Origin: Methanomassiliicoccus sp. UBA6
Lineage (GTDB): Archaea; Thermoplasmatota; Thermoplasmata; Methanomassiliicoccales; Methanomassiliicoccaceae
NCBI GenBank assembly: GCA_002508545.1
Contig: DAVH01000029.1
Span: 1-15,571, forward strand
Length of the DNA: 15,571 nucleotides
Direction of reading: 5' to 3'
Below are positions 6,772-13,726 of the stretch, in pieces. The translations under genes and the position numbers were made by a program. Positions within the stretch are counted from its first letter, which is position 1. Each line of letters begins with the position of its first letter. Under the pieces are notes generated by a model, which was not told the origin of the DNA, ran no database searches, and saw only the letters and a program-made list of their open reading frames with translations.

Positions 6772-8289
6772 TCAGTAGAATCCCCGGTCCGGCGCCGTCC
6801 TCGCGGCCTTCGGCGGCGCCCTCGCCAGCTCCCTGGCCAGGTAATCTTCGTACAGGTGGATCTTCACCGGCACGGCGAACGGGGTGAACGGCGAGGCGAT
6901 CAGGGCCTCGCCGGGCATGAGCATCTGGATCTCGTTCTCCAGCTGGGAGATGTCCTGCTTGGCGGAGTTCTTGAGGATCTCCCGGTCCTTGCGGTCGGCG
7001 AGGCCGAGCACGAACAGGGTGTTGAACTGGGAGATGATCTCGGTGTCGATCAGCTTGGGCTGCTGGGACACGGCGCACAGCCCGGTCTTGAACTTCCGGC
7101 CCTCGCGGGCGATCTGGGCGAAGATGCTCCCCTTGGCCTCGGTGAGGACCCGCTGCGCCTCCTCCAGCGCGATGAGCACCGGGGGCAGCCTGTCGAACCT
7201 CTGCTTGTCCCCGTACAGCTCCTTGTTGCGCTGGAATATCGCCCGGGACAGCACCGTGGATATTAGCAGCTCCTCCTCCTCGTACATGTTGGAGGTGTCG
7301 GCGAGCACCACCTTGCCGTCGTGCAGCGCGTCGATGATGTTGCCGGTCACCGACAGCTTGGGGTCGCGGGTGATGAGGTCCAGGCGGAAGAGGTTCTCCA
7401 GCCGGCGCTTGATGACCGATACGGTCCCGTCCTTGTACTGTTCCTTTAGGTCCTTGACGATGGTACCCACCGGCCGATCGTTGAGTTCCACCAGCCAATT
7501 GTCGCCGTATGTGTACTGCGCGGACTGCATGCACTCTTTCTGGGCGCCGGTCATCTCGTAGAGGCTCTCCAGGTCCGCGATCTCGATCTCCGACGCGGCC
7601 AGGTGCAGGCTGTTGTACGGCCCGTCCAGCTTCCGGGAGGAGAACACCACGAGCGCGTCGCTCTTCCCGGCGTGCTTCAGCCCCCGCTTCTTCGCTTCGC
7701 CCCCATCATAGTACTCGCCATGGGGATCGAGGATCAGGAACCCGTACTTTCGCAGGCTCATGCACGAGAGCGCGAGGTTCTTCATCAGGTTGCTCTTCCC
7801 CATGCCGGTGGTGGCGAAGATGCCGATGTGGTGCGGGATGGCCTGCCCGGTTATCCCTACCGGGAAGTCGAGCACCTGGTCGCCGGAGCGCAGGTTGCCG
7901 ACCTGGATGTCCCCAAGGCTCTCCTTGAGGAACTCGTAATCGGTGATGTCGGTCCGCCGGACCTTGGCGAAGTGGTTCGGTATGGTCTTCGTCTTCCGGA
8001 AGGAGGAGCCGATGCACCCCAGGGGGATCGACACCCCGGCGCAGAACAGCTGCGGCCTTATCCGCTCCAGGTCGTAATCGACATTGTTGGCGTCGCCCCG
8101 CAGCACCTGTCCGGCGAACGTCTCCATCCAGCCCTTCTGGTCGGAGTCCGCCCCGTGCTCGATGTCCATCACCCGCACCAGGTAGCGGTCCGGCGAGGTC
8201 TCGTTCTCCACCACGAGCATCTCCCCGACCTGCAGAGGCTCCCCGAAGTTCATCCTGAAGCGCGTCTCCATGACGCTGTTGCCGACCAC
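6772..8289 (-). CDS. herA: HerA hexameric DNA translocase/helicase
   Basis: 505 residues from the GTG at 8289. The N-terminal HAS-barrel (about 1-110) leads to a FtsK/HerA-type ATPase core: Walker A ATTGMGKSN (159-167), a LDPHGEY segment (187-193), Walker B VLIALEEAQ (371-379) and the following SQQPKLID (408-415), where the coupling Gln lies, with the arginine-bearing LADRKDREILKN stretch after it. A C-terminal tail (about 485-505) is basic. In archaea HerA forms a ring that pumps DNA through NurA and cooperates with Mre11-Rad50; those two follow 88-98 bases downstream on the same strand, but NurA is absent here. The start is doubtful: the expected IGRVVG strand of the HAS-barrel lies just upstream of the GTG, in frame with it, and no ATG/GTG/TTG precedes it before the in-frame TAG. 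A GGAGG (8317-8313) lies 8 bases before an ACG at 8304 and 14 before an ATC at 8298. Confidence 0.93.
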   Translation of the reverse strand: MVGNSVMETRFRMNFGEPLQVGEMLVVENETSPDRYLVRVMDIEHGADSDQKGWMETFAGQVLRGDANNVDYDLERIRPQLFCAGVSIPLGCIGSSFRKTKTIPNHFAKVRRTDITDYEFLKESLGDIQVGNLRSGDQVLDFPVGITGQAIPHHIGIFATTGMGKSNLMKNLALSCMSLRKYGFLILDPHGEYYDGGEAKKRGLKHAGKSDALVVFSSRKLDGPYNSLHLAASEIEIADLESLYEMTGAQKECMQSAQYTYGDNWLVELNDRPVGTIVKDLKEQYKDGTVSVIKRRLENLFRLDLITRDPKLSVTGNIIDALHDGKVVLADTSNMYEEEELLISTVLSRAIFQRNKELYGDKQRFDRLPPVLIALEEAQRVLTEAKGSIFAQIAREGRKFKTGLCAVSQQPKLIDTEIISQFNTLFVLGLADRKDREILKNSAKQDISQLENEIQMLMPGEALIASPFTPFAVPVKIHLYEDYLARELARAPPKAARTAPDRGFY

Positions 8290-8376
8290 CCTGCCGATGT
8301 GCGTAAGCCTCTCCTCCCTTTCCTACCGGAATGGACAATGACCGACCGACCATTTACCCTTTGCCGATGGCACCGC

Positions 8377-8619
8377 TCACGGGAGAAAGACCACGGCCAG
8401 GTTTATGGCGAAGAGGACCAGCAGAGGGATGATGGCGATGGTGAGGGCGTGAGATAGGTACTTGCCCCCGATCTTGGAGGTCGTGACGATCTCCTTGGCG
8501 AGCAGGAGCATTGCCAGCGCTATGGTCACCACCACGAACTCTATCTTGGCGTCGATCCCCCAATCGAACCAAGCAGTGAGCTGCCCTAGGCCGCCAAGCA
8601 ATGAACCAGAGAAGACCAC
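8377..8619 (-). CDS. Small membrane protein of unknown function at the head of the herA-mre11-rad50 unit
   Basis: 80 residues from the GTG at 8619-8617, which I chose because the longer open frame beginning at 8763 would include the TATA-like promoter. Hydrophobic segments run at about residues 26-42 and 58-79, separated by a short polar, basic stretch (KEIVTTSKIGGKY), so it is predicted as a two-span inner-membrane protein. The N terminus (MVFSGSLLGGLGQLTAWFDWG) is weakly hydrophobic and could be an interfacial helix. I recognise no family. The GTG lies about 30 bases from the TATA box, so the mRNA is probably leaderless or nearly so. It sits directly before herA on the same strand (stop 8377-8379; herA start about 80-90 bases on), which suggests co-transcription; a link to repair is inference only. 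Confidence 0.65.
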   Translation of the reverse strand: MVFSGSLLGGLGQLTAWFDWGIDAKIEFVVVTIALAMLLLAKEIVTTSKIGGKYLSHALTIAIIPLLVLFAINLAVVFLP

Positions 8620-8642
8620 GGGATTGTGAAGGACGTGATGAC

Positions 8643-8656
8643 GTATATATAAATTA
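8643..8656 (-). promoter_or_regulatory. TATA box for the small membrane protein-herA-mre11-rad50 unit
   Basis: On the minus strand, TTTATATATA (8653-8644) stands alone in GC-rich sequence. Its centre is about 30 bases upstream of the GTG at 8619. That spacing predicts transcription starting at or within a few bases of the start codon (leaderless mRNA), as is common in archaea. Confidence 0.65.
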
Positions 8657-8787
8657 TGTGATAGAACTGGTCTGCCCGACCTGACGGAAGCCATGGCGCT
8701 CCGCTCCTGGCCAGGGGTCGAGCGGGAGGGGGCACCGTACACGAGCTCGGCGGCCACCTTCATGCCGCACCCTCGTGAACTCGCGGT

Positions 8788-8821
8788 CGGGACGATAGGC
8801 CATCTCGCGCCCCTCGTCCCG
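8788..8821 (-). other. 8-bp inverted repeat downstream of the toroid gene, possible 3' hairpin
   Basis: CGGGACGA (8788-8795) pairs with TCGTCCCG (8814-8821) across 18 bases. It starts 12 bases past the stop of the alpha/alpha-toroid gene. No T-rich tract follows on the minus strand, so it is not a classical terminator; it may stabilise the mRNA end or be chance. The rest of the gap 8620-8832 shows only the TATA box. Confidence 0.25.
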
Positions 8822-8832
8822 TCGTGGGGCCG

Positions 8833-10056
8833 TCAGGCGCCCTTCGAGGCGGCGGCAAGCTTGGCGAGGGCGCTCATCATCCACGCCTGCCCCCACCTCA
8901 TGTAGGGGATGCGGTTCACGAACCGCTCGTGGCGCTGGTGGTAAAAATACCCCCGGGGGTCCTGCATGTTCTCGATCGTCCAACGGGCGATGTTCGCCGC
9001 GACGCTGAGCGACTCGGGCTGGCGGGCGGAGAGCTTGGAGAAGGTGATGATGCCCTGGGCCTGATGGTGGATGTCCACCGGCCACCTCTGGGGAAGCCGC
9101 CACAGGGAGCGGCCGGAGGGCTCGAACTGCCGGTCCCGGTAGAACTCCGCGCCCCGCCGGAGCGCCTCAGCGTACCGCGCGTCGGACCGGCCGGAGAAGG
9201 TGATGTAGTCCAGGAGGGCGTCCAGGACGAAGCCCTGGTGGAAGTCGATCTGCATTCTCTTCCGCCCGGTGGAAGGTTCGATGCTGTAGGCCCAGGAGCC
9301 GTCCGCCTCCTGCTTGGCCACCGTGAAATCCACCGCCCTTGTCGCCTGCTCCATCAGGTCCCTGCGTCCAGTGACCGAGGATACCCTGGCCATGAATGCG
9401 GCCCCGAGCATGCTGGCGTTGTGGACCACGTGGCGGTCGATGGGGGTGTAGCTGAAGCAGATCCCGTCCCCGTCCTCGTACACGCTGAGGTCCTCCTGTA
9501 TGAAGTCGACGATCCCCGAGGCCAGGTCCAGGTGCTCTTCCCGGCCGGTGAGGTCGTACAGGTCCAGAAGCGCGTTCCCCACGAACGATGAGACCACCAC
9601 CGTTGGAAGCCCGCACTTGGAGAAGCGGGTGACGTCCTGCCAGTCGAAGTTGAAACCCCAGCAGCTGCCGTGGTAGCCTGGGGATCGGGAGGCGACCAGG
9701 CTCTGCACCAGGTCCTCGGCGGCGCTCGAGAACGCGCTCTCCTCGATCATGCCGGCCCTGAACATGTCGCAGTAGGCGCTCAGGAACAGCGCGACCGCCT
9801 TGGGGTTCCTGCTCCTCTTGACATCGAAGGCCCGGCGAAGGTCCACCGGGGAGTAGACGAAAAGTTGGGTCACCGCCACCTTGGGCAGCTTCCCCGGCAG
9901 GGAGCGCAGCAGGGATGAGTTAAGGGCGTCATAGGGGTCCGCTCCCTGGTAGTCCATGGAGCGGACGTAGCTCTCGAGCCGGGTGAGCGGGCCCTTGAAC
10001 CATTCCTGCTCGTCTGGGTCAGCTGCCACAGGCTTCCCGGATGAGCCTGATGACAT
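8833..10056 (-). CDS. Alpha/alpha-toroid (six-hairpin glycosidase/epimerase-like) protein, probably sugar-processing
   Basis: 407 residues from ATG 10056, soluble, with no signal peptide seen. The sequence is a run of paired amphipathic helices, with conserved loops typical of alpha/alpha-barrel sugar enzymes: CWGFNFDWQDV (132-142), SYTPIDRHVVHNASMLGAAFMARV (202-225), DGSWAYS (252-258), MQIDFHQGFVLDALLDY (268-284), VDIHHQAQGI (327-336) and NRIPYMRWGQAWMMSAL (381-397). His, Asp and Trp in these loops would line the central cavity. I cannot name a family with certainty; such proteins in polysaccharide loci are often left hypothetical or misnamed. It follows the DUF354 gene and overlaps its 3' end by 38 bases. 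The ATG at 10056 has GGAGG 10 bases upstream; a GTG at 10029 (11-base overlap) is the alternative. Context argues for action on a nucleotide- or lipid-linked glycan, or on a surface polysaccharide. Confidence 0.8.
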   Translation of the reverse strand: MSSGSSGKPVAADPDEQEWFKGPLTRLESYVRSMDYQGADPYDALNSSLLRSLPGKLPKVAVTQLFVYSPVDLRRAFDVKRSRNPKAVALFLSAYCDMFRAGMIEESAFSSAAEDLVQSLVASRSPGYHGSCWGFNFDWQDVTRFSKCGLPTVVVSSFVGNALLDLYDLTGREEHLDLASGIVDFIQEDLSVYEDGDGICFSYTPIDRHVVHNASMLGAAFMARVSSVTGRRDLMEQATRAVDFTVAKQEADGSWAYSIEPSTGRKRMQIDFHQGFVLDALLDYITFSGRSDARYAEALRRGAEFYRDRQFEPSGRSLWRLPQRWPVDIHHQAQGIITFSKLSARQPESLSVAANIARWTIENMQDPRGYFYHQRHERFVNRIPYMRWGQAWMMSALAKLAAASKGA

Positions 10057-11035
10057 CCTCTCTGACCCTCCTGCACCTGCTGAGGTCCGCTCCGCCGCTC
10101 CCATTGAGGCTCGACATGACGTGTTGGAATATGGCCTTTGGGTCCCGGGAATGGAACATCTTGTTGCTATCGATGAGCTCCCGGTCGACGGACAGGAGGC
10201 CGTTCCCGGGGAAGAACGACACCGAGGTCTTGCCCATGCATGCGGCCTCCCTGGCCATCGTCCCCGAGCCGGTGAGCACCGCGTCGGCGTGATAGCAGAG
10301 ATCGAGGCCGTTGAGCGCCTGCTTGGGGACGTAGGCGTCCAGCCCGGCGGCGTAGTCGGCGTCGCCCTTGTCCCGGGGGAGGTACACCACGTTGATCTCG
10401 TTCTCCCGGAACAGCCGGACCAGGTCGGGAACGATGGTCCGGTTCTCCAGCACGTAGAACGATGCCAGGGCCTCCGGCCGGATGACCACGTAGTTGTCGA
10501 ACGGCAGCTTCTCGAGGAAGTGAGAGTCGGGGACGTGGTCGGCTATGTACACGTCCTCCTTGTACCCGTCGTAGGCGTACAGGCCGTTCCCGCTCATGTG
10601 CGAGGAGAACGCGCCATAGCAGGCCTGGGGGATGATGATCCTGTCGGCCAGGTCCTTGATCCCCGTCTCCATGTACTGCAGCATGGACTTCTTCTGGAAG
10701 AACTTCAGGTCGTTGTCGCACAGCAGCACCGACCTTCCGCCCTTCATCTTCGAGACCCACACGCTCATGCCGTTCTCGAACGACAGCGCGCAGTCGAAAG
10801 CGTCCACCGAGGTCCACAGCGCCAGGGTGCGTCCCACCATGCCCAGGGACTTCTTCACCCCGTTGCGGTGGTCCGAGCCGATCACCCTTCCTTCGATGCC
10901 CAGCATCTTCGTCAGCTCCACGGTCTCGGCGCGCTCCCGGATGGTGACCTGGAACCTCTCGTCCTGCAGATGCCTGAGGACCACGTTGAAGAAGAGCGCA
11001 TGCGACGGATTGATGATATCGACCCAGATGTTCAT
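10019..11035 (-). CDS. DUF354 family protein (UDP-GlcNAc 2-epimerase-like GT-B fold)
   Basis: 338 residues from ATG 11035; AGGGG lies 7 bases upstream, and the family N terminus MNIWVDIINPSHALFF begins exactly there. Other family marks are YDGYKEDVYIAD (155-166), VVIRPEA (183-189), VVYLPRD (216-222) and the C-terminal GSGTMAREAACMGKTSVSF (256-274), which corresponds to the sugar-nucleotide-binding loop of GT-B epimerases and transferases. The length is normal for the family. The biochemical role of DUF354 is not established. The fold resembles UDP-GlcNAc 2-epimerase, and because the gene lies 8 bases after the UDP-ManNAc dehydrogenase gene, it could supply UDP-ManNAc or transfer the product sugar. 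This is inference. Cytosolic; no membrane segments. Confidence 0.87.
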   Translation of the reverse strand: MNIWVDIINPSHALFFNVVLRHLQDERFQVTIRERAETVELTKMLGIEGRVIGSDHRNGVKKSLGMVGRTLALWTSVDAFDCALSFENGMSVWVSKMKGGRSVLLCDNDLKFFQKKSMLQYMETGIKDLADRIIIPQACYGAFSSHMSGNGLYAYDGYKEDVYIADHVPDSHFLEKLPFDNYVVIRPEALASFYVLENRTIVPDLVRLFRENEINVVYLPRDKGDADYAAGLDAYVPKQALNGLDLCYHADAVLTGSGTMAREAACMGKTSVSFFPGNGLLSVDRELIDSNKMFHSRDPKAIFQHVMSSLNGSGGADLSRCRRVREDVIRLIREACGS

Positions 11036-11043
11036 GGGATCCC

Positions 11044-12351
11044 CTAGATCCTCTGCGCCACCAGCACCTTGTCCTTGACCCTCGGGGCGTCCATCTCCAT
11101 CACGGGCTTGAGGACCTGAGCGTTGCCCAGCACCTTGACCGTGTATCCCGCTCCGACCCACATGTCGTGATCGAGGCAGTTGCGGGTGTCCAGCAGGTTC
11201 TTGCTCCTCATGCTGAGATGGAGGGGATTGATGGTCCTGAACGAGTCGTGATCGGTCACCAGCACGATGCAGTCGCTGTTGTAGGTGGCGTCGTTCAGGG
11301 ACTCCAGCTCGGTCTCGAAGCGCTTGACCATGGGATCGTGGCACCTCACCCGGATGCCCTCGTTCTCCGCAAGCCTGATGATCCGGTGGGCCGGGGTCTC
11401 CCTGGCATCAGAGACGTTGCCCTTGTAGGCCACGCCCAGTATGGTGATGGTCGGGTTCTCGACATCCTTGACCATCTCCTTGACCGTCTTGATGACGTAA
11501 TTGGGCATGTTGTCGTTGATGTCCCGGGCGGTCTTGATCAGCTGGCAGCACATGGAGTTGTCCGCCAGGAACCACGGGTCTATCGCTATGCAGTGGCCGC
11601 CGACCCCCGGGCCCGGCTTGGCGATCTCCACCCTGGGGTGCTTGTTGGCCAGCTCCCTGGCCTCCCAGATGTTGATGTTGTTGTCCTCGGCGACCTTCGC
11701 GAACTCGTTGGCCAGCGCGATGTTGACGTCCCGGTAGGTGTTCTCCATCAGCTTGATGAACTCGGCGGTCGTCAGGTCCGTGAGGTGCAGGGTGCCCCGT
11801 ACGAACGAAGAGTACAGCTCCTTGGCCTTGGACGCGGACTGCCAGTCCTTTCCCCCGATGATGCGGTCGTTGTGGACCATCTCGTAGACCACGTTGCCCG
11901 GTATGGCCCTCTCAGAGCAATAGGCGGCGTAGAACTGCTCGGTGCTCAGTCCACCGCTCCTCAGGATCGGCACGACCAGTTTCGCGGTCGTTCCCGGGGG
12001 CACGGTGGACTCGAGGACCACCAGGTTGCCCTCCCTCAGCTTCGGAGCGATCATGGTCGCGGCGCTCTTGACATAGTTGAGGCCGGCCACACGCATGTCC
12101 TTCTCCAGCGGAGTGGGCACGCAAATGATGAACGCGTCCGCATATGGGACCTGGGTCTGAGCGTGGAACCTTTCGGACGCCCTCCGGTAAAGGTTCAGCA
12201 TCATGGGCTCCTCGTCCCCGATTGCCCCCCGATTGAGCCGCTCGACGACCGCCTCGTTCACATCCACGCCGATGACCTCATGGCCAGCGTCGGCCAGTAG
12301 TAGGGCTGTCGGGAATCCTATGTACCCCAGGCCCAGTACGCATACTTTCAT
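11044..12351 (-). CDS. wecC: UDP-N-acetyl-D-mannosamine dehydrogenase (UDP-glucose/GDP-mannose dehydrogenase family)
   Basis: 435 residues. The N-terminal Rossmann domain has GLGYIG (7-12) and the acid HEVIGVDVN; ICVPTP and ESTVPPGTT mark the NAD- and substrate-binding turns. The catalytic loop KPGPGVGGHCIAIDPWFL contains the nucleophile Cys254, and the IAIDPWF variant, together with NDRIIGG, is typical of UDP-ManNAc dehydrogenases rather than UDP-Glc dehydrogenases. The C-terminal UDP-binding domain begins near ITILGVAYKGNVSDARETPA. Expected reaction: UDP-ManNAc + 2 NAD+ to UDP-ManNAcA. The ATG at 12351 is supported by GAGGGGGG about 6 bases upstream. It is the first gene of a three-gene unit with the DUF354 and toroid genes, and has its own AT-rich upstream region. 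The symbol is by function; specificity is judged from motifs only. Confidence 0.9.
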   Translation of the reverse strand: MKVCVLGLGYIGFPTALLLADAGHEVIGVDVNEAVVERLNRGAIGDEEPMMLNLYRRASERFHAQTQVPYADAFIICVPTPLEKDMRVAGLNYVKSAATMIAPKLREGNLVVLESTVPPGTTAKLVVPILRSGGLSTEQFYAAYCSERAIPGNVVYEMVHNDRIIGGKDWQSASKAKELYSSFVRGTLHLTDLTTAEFIKLMENTYRDVNIALANEFAKVAEDNNINIWEARELANKHPRVEIAKPGPGVGGHCIAIDPWFLADNSMCCQLIKTARDINDNMPNYVIKTVKEMVKDVENPTITILGVAYKGNVSDARETPAHRIIRLAENEGIRVRCHDPMVKRFETELESLNDATYNSDCIVLVTDHDSFRTINPLHLSMRSKNLLDTRNCLDHDMWVGAGYTVKVLGNAQVLKPVMEMDAPRVKDKVLVAQRI

Positions 12352-12480
12352 GTTTTCCCCCCTCTTATCAGCTATCTTGCATCTTAGACTATTTTTAACC
12401 TGTTTGTAATGAGTTTGCCCCTACGAATCCTAAGTTTTTAGCTTCAGAGTGCTTTGTATCATACTCTATATATATTTTAT
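12352..12480 (-). promoter_or_regulatory. AT-rich promoter region of the wecC unit, two TATA-like boxes
   Basis: Two minus-strand boxes stand out: AAAATATATATAG (about 12478-12466), giving a leader of roughly 95 bases, and GGTTAAAAAT (12400-12391), giving a leader of about 20 bases before the ATG at 12351. The second suits the good Shine-Dalgarno GAGGGGGG next to the start. Which box is used cannot be told from sequence. Confidence 0.5.
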
Positions 12481-12493
12481 GCATTTTTTTCCG

Positions 12494-12525
12494 CCGGATG
12501 GGTCCGTCGGTGAGGGACCCTCCGG
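12494..12525. repeat. Strong hairpin (11-bp stem with one bulged T) after the glycosyltransferase gene
   Basis: CCGGA(T)GGGTCC (12494-12505) pairs with GGACCCTCCGG (12515-12525) over a 9-base loop. It starts 11 bases past the stop of the glycosyltransferase gene. On the minus strand it is followed by an A-rich, not T-rich, run, so intrinsic termination there is doubtful; on the plus strand seven Ts precede it. It may mark the mRNA 3' end of the glycosyltransferase gene. Confidence 0.5.
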
Positions 12526-12536
12526 CCCTCCTTTCC

Positions 12537-13517
12537 TCATCTTTCCGCCGCCTCTACCTTGATCACCTCCTTCCCATCGAGCACATCGTTGACCGATCGA
12601 AGACCGTCCTGGCCTTTGATCATCCTTGAGATCGATGCGAGCACAAGCCCGGCTATGAGCATGCCCGCCCCGAGGTTGACGAGGGATTGAGCGACCGCCG
12701 CCGACAGTCCCCAAGACCATCCAAAGGGGTACAGGCCGGTGATGACGGCCGTTCCCATGATCAGCCCGGCGGCGGCCATGGCCGTTCCCGGCGCCCCGAA
12801 GAACAGCAGCGGCCGCCTTTGTCCGAGCTCGGAGACCAGGCCGCTGATGAGGCCGAACCCCATGGACAGGGGGTTCTTCTTGTGCTTGTTGGGAACGTCG
12901 TAGCTCACGCTGATCGGCACCTCGGTGATCCTAAGCCCCCGGGACGCGAAGTGCATGATCATCGCCGACTCGATGCTGTAGCCGGAGGACCGGAAGTCCA
13001 TGTTCTGGGCCCCCTTCCTCCCCATCGCCCGGAAGCCGGACTGGGTGTCCCCGATCCTCACTCCCGATCCCAGGTTGGTGAATCGGTCCAGCACCTTCTG
13101 CCCCAGCCTGCGGTACGCCGGGACCTCGGCACCGCCGTCGATGAACCGCGAGCCGATGACCAGGTCCGCCTGGTCGGTCATGATGGGTGCGATGACCTTG
13201 GGCAGGTCCTCAGGATAGTGCTGACCGTCAGCGTCCATCATGACCGCGACAGTGTAGTCAACGCTCTCCAGTTCCGCGAATCCCCTCATGACCGCGGCGG
13301 CCTTACCGCTGTTCACCTTCATCCTCAGGACCCTGGCCCCGGCCATGGTGGCCGTCTCCGCGGTGCGGTCGGACGAGCCGTCGTCGACCACGATCACGGT
13401 GTCCGCGAACATCCTGGCCCTCAGAACGACCGACCCGATGGTCAGCTCCTCGTTGTAAGCTGGAATGATGACCGCGATCTCGGACGACAGCGGGAATCTC
13501 CCGTCGGCTGTGTACAT
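12537..13517 (-). CDS. Family-2 glycosyltransferase (dolichol/polyprenol-phosphate sugar transferase-like) with C-terminal membrane anchors
   Basis: 326 residues from ATG 13517. The GT-A catalytic domain shows AVIIPAYNEE (15-24), DDGSSD (45-50), the metal-binding DADGQH (95-100), VIGSRF and TQSGFRAM, the standard marks of DPM1/polyprenyl-phosphate glycosyltransferases. Two hydrophobic segments near the C terminus (about 232-254 and 264-288) should anchor it in the membrane with the catalytic domain in the cytoplasm. The likely reaction is transfer of a sugar from a nucleotide donor to a lipid phosphate, feeding protein or surface glycosylation; donor and acceptor are not deducible. A TTG at 13565 would add 16 residues unlike the family, so the ATG is preferred although its ribosome-binding site (GGGGGC, about 10 bases away) is weak. 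It is a separate unit from wecC: 185 bases and a hairpin lie between them. Confidence 0.88.
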   Translation of the reverse strand: MYTADGRFPLSSEIAVIIPAYNEELTIGSVVLRARMFADTVIVVDDGSSDRTAETATMAGARVLRMKVNSGKAAAVMRGFAELESVDYTVAVMMDADGQHYPEDLPKVIAPIMTDQADLVIGSRFIDGGAEVPAYRRLGQKVLDRFTNLGSGVRIGDTQSGFRAMGRKGAQNMDFRSSGYSIESAMIMHFASRGLRITEVPISVSYDVPNKHKKNPLSMGFGLISGLVSELGQRRPLLFFGAPGTAMAAAGLIMGTAVITGLYPFGWSWGLSAAVAQSLVNLGAGMLIAGLVLASISRMIKGQDGLRSVNDVLDGKEVIKVEAAER

Positions 13518-13587
13518 CTTCTGCTTGCCCCCGAATCTGCCCGGCGTCGAGCCCCCTCGAACCAAGGCACGGTAGTGTTTTAGAAGA

Positions 13588-13604
13588 GGACATATATATT
13601 AATT
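13588..13604 (-). promoter_or_regulatory. TATA box for the glycosyltransferase gene
   Basis: The minus-strand sequence TTAATATATATG (13602-13591) is followed about 25 bases later by the predicted start site near 13570. The leader before the ATG at 13517 would be about 50 bases; the TTG at 13565 would instead be almost leaderless. Confidence 0.55.
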
Positions 13605-13683
13605 TCTTTTATTATAGTCTGAACCTCCCTCTCGGCCGTTAAGGCGGCCCGGGCGTTCCCACCCTGCCTGCCGTGGTGACCAT

Positions 13684-13722
13684 TTAGAGATATTATCAAA
13701 TGGATGAAATTTAGCAGGGAAG
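13684..13722 (+). promoter_or_regulatory. Possible promoter and ribosome-binding site of the FtsZ-like gene
   Basis: TTAGAGATATTATC (13684-13697) is a TATA-like stretch about 35 bases before the ATG at 13727. AGGGA lies 6 bases before that ATG. A further AT-rich run, TTTTATTATAG (about 13607-13617), is an alternative. The 161-base gap 13566-13726 holds divergent promoters; otherwise I see only the short inverted repeat GGCCG/CGGCC near 13635-13650. Confidence 0.35.
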
Positions 13723-13726
13723 ATTT

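Noticed and set aside
8341..8353. Short tandem ACCG repeat (ACCGACCGACC)
   Set aside because: Fewer than three full units in a GC-rich gap; too short to mean anything by itself.
8620..8763. N-terminal extension of the small membrane protein to an ATG at 8763
   Set aside because: It would place the TATA box inside the coding region and adds a polar, Arg/Ser-rich stretch that looks non-coding.
12500..12520. The hairpin as a classical intrinsic terminator for the glycosyltransferase gene
   Set aside because: The T run lies on the wrong side for minus-strand transcription, so I recorded it only as a hairpin.
12687..13583. Plus-strand open frame of 298 codons antisense to the glycosyltransferase
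   Set aside because: Its composition is that of an antisense shadow, and it runs through the TATA box region; the opposite frame has clear GT-A motifs.
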